Source: Chondrosia reniformis
Lineage: Eukaryota > Porifera > Demospongiae > Chondrillida > Chondrillidae
NCBI GenBank assembly: GCA_947172415.1
Contig: OX359197.1
Span: 1,736,001-1,800,000, forward strand
Length of the DNA stretch: 64,000 nucleotides
Reading direction: 5' to 3'
Position 1 is the first letter of the stretch. Each line of letters starts with the position of its first letter. This document shows, piece after piece, positions 62,374 to 64,000 of this stretch. The notes under the pieces are model-generated. The model made no database searches, was not told where the DNA came from, and saw only the letters and a program-made list of their open reading frames with translations. The position numbers and the translations under genes are program-made.

Positions 62374-63474
62374 ATGACTATCTTGACTCGGAGAGTACTA
62401 GTGCTATGCTGTGTCATCGCAATACTTATAGTTGTTATTGTAACTAGTCCCCTTTCTAAAGTCTACCATAAATTAAAGACAGAAAGGGATACTTTTAAGG
62501 AAAACCTGAAACATTCAGTTCCCTACCATCGAAAGGAAGAGTGCTGCGAATTTGGAAAAGGAAAGTCTCTAAGTACGTTATGTGGCGAGAAGAAATCACT
62601 GGATAACAATAAAGTCATAGTCTCTCCTGAACGTTCCTGTGTCTGTGTGGATTTCATGTACTGTAAGATGGCGTTTGTGACTGGAGTGTCTAGCAACCAT
62701 TTAATAGAGAGCCTCGACTCGATAGCATCTGTACAGAAATTGATGCCGGGTTCTCCAATCATTTACTACGATATAGGCTTATATAGTGGTTGGTTTTCGG
62801 ATCAAGTATCAAGGATTAAAAGTTTCTGCAACCTAGAATACAGACAACTTGACATGAAAAAATACCCTGCCCATGTTGCTAAACTTAGTACCTATGCCTT
62901 TAAGGTAGCAATTATCAGTGAGGCTTTGAAGGAACATGAAGTTGTGTTTTGGATTGACGCCAGTGTTCGATTTCACCAACCAGTACCAGAGTCTATTCTG
63001 ACAGATCTAATGGAATTTCCATTTCTAGCAAATCAACTGGGCTATCCAAATGGCTACTTTACAGACGATACAACCTTTAATTTTCTAAAGGTGGACAGAG
63101 CCAAGTTTGGACATGTGAAGCAGGTGGAAGGGGGCATACTCCTCTTCAGAAATACTACCTACTTACAGAAACATATATTCCAACCTTGGGTTGATTGTGC
63201 AATGGAGAAGCAGTGTATAGCTGCAGATGGACTTGTGAATGATGGATGTGACCTAAATGAAATGAGTATAATCTTTGAAAGAGAGACTGAATCTGGAGCT
63301 ATAAATCCAATCTTCTATGGTTGTCATCGTTTTGATCAAAGTGCTCTATCCACCATATTGGCTGGAGAATTTGGTGAAAAGGATTCACTATATGTTAGAT
63401 CATTTTATAACTTTTTATCAGTTTTTCGTTGGCCTACAAGTATCTTTGAACTATGTACTTTGAACCCTTATTAA
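62374..63474 (+). CDS. Gene D: single-exon type II membrane protein, DUF1647-like
   Basis: 366 codons from ATG 62374 (MTILTRRVLVLCC) to TAA; an upstream in-frame GTG at 62368 is not needed. Residues about 8-28 form one hydrophobic signal anchor preceded by Arg, so a type II Golgi or secretory membrane topology is likely. The luminal part reads FVTGVSSNHLIESLDSIAS, IIYYDIGLYSGW, LSTYAFKVAIISEAL, VVFWIDASVRF and VEGGILLFRNT. These resemble the DUF1647 glycosyltransferase-like family, whose D-x-G-L and W-(I/L)-D-A-S-V-R-F blocks are conserved. The reaction is unknown. No introns in the coding part, in contrast to the receptors. Intact. Confidence 0.8.
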   Translation: MTILTRRVLVLCCVIAILIVVIVTSPLSKVYHKLKTERDTFKENLKHSVPYHRKEECCEFGKGKSLSTLCGEKKSLDNNKVIVSPERSCVCVDFMYCKMAFVTGVSSNHLIESLDSIASVQKLMPGSPIIYYDIGLYSGWFSDQVSRIKSFCNLEYRQLDMKKYPAHVAKLSTYAFKVAIISEALKEHEVVFWIDASVRFHQPVPESILTDLMEFPFLANQLGYPNGYFTDDTTFNFLKVDRAKFGHVKQVEGGILLFRNTTYLQKHIFQPWVDCAMEKQCIAADGLVNDGCDLNEMSIIFERETESGAINPIFYGCHRFDQSALSTILAGEFGEKDSLYVRSFYNFLSVFRWPTSIFELCTLNPY

Positions 63475-63612
63475 ATCTATGTCAAAGTTGTATTATGAAT
63501 AGATTTTGTTGTTATATAAGGGTGTATATATGGTCAATGATCACGAGTAATAGAAAATTAAGACAATATGTCCAATTAGGGAAAAAGTTTCATGTTTGAA
63601 TTGGCATAAGAG

Positions 63613-63990
<378 letters not shown>

Positions 63991-64000
63991 TCACTGATGA

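Overview
The window is animal genomic DNA. It is AT-rich, with short introns, many TATATACGTATA-type simple tracts and small fold-back repeats. Domain content (adhesion GPCRs, Calx-beta arrays, Fn3, IgGFc-binding domain) together with Penelope-like elements fits an early-branching metazoan; a demosponge such as Amphimedon is my best guess (inference, not proven by sequence alone).

The core is a head-to-tail cluster of three related receptor genes, all on the + strand. Gene A (about 1-24735, first exon off the left edge) encodes Ig domain - giant Thr/Ser/Pro repeat - Ig domain - nine Fn3 domains - Ser/Thr stalk - three hormone-receptor-like (HRM) domains interleaved with thrombospondin-3-like motifs - GAIN/GPS - 7TM - cytoplasmic tail. 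Gene B (25626-46590) has a signal-peptide exon, ten Calx-beta domains and then almost the same stalk/HRM/GAIN/7TM module as gene A. Gene C (47836-57848) has the same promoter and signal-peptide exon as B, but then an IgGFc-binding domain, six Calx-beta domains, one transmembrane helix and a short Tyr-rich tail. Introns between ectodomain cassettes are phase 1, so cassettes can be exchanged without breaking frame. A roughly 10.5-kb block (13.9-24.8 kb and 36.5-46.6 kb) was duplicated recently, including a dead Penelope-like element inside one intron.

Gene B reads open throughout. Gene A carries two frameshifts (third Fn3 exon and TM7 exon), and gene C carries one in-frame TAG in its first Calx-beta exon. 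These are either pseudogenisation or sequence errors. The longest open frame in the window, 1552 codons on the minus strand at 2844-7502, is an artefact: the true coding strand is + and consists of 57 exact-length 78-bp repeats in a single 4.8-kb exon.

Right of the cluster lies a region of debris: a frameshifted beta-helix protein pseudogene (58.0-59.3 kb), an inverted fragment of the 7TM tail (59.6-60.1 kb), a short possible transposon ORF, an SH3-domain relic and a LINE fragment (60.9-61.4 kb). An intact single-exon type II membrane protein gene follows (62374-63474), then a minus-strand 3CxxC (Zar1-like) zinc-finger pseudogene at the right edge.

Mobile DNA is plentiful: two Penelope-like copies, a piggyBac-type MITE with a precise TTAA target duplication and an empty site in the paralogous intron, several TIR and fold-back elements, and repeats holding hammerhead-ribozyme-like cores. 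I saw no tRNA, rRNA or CRISPR array by eye.
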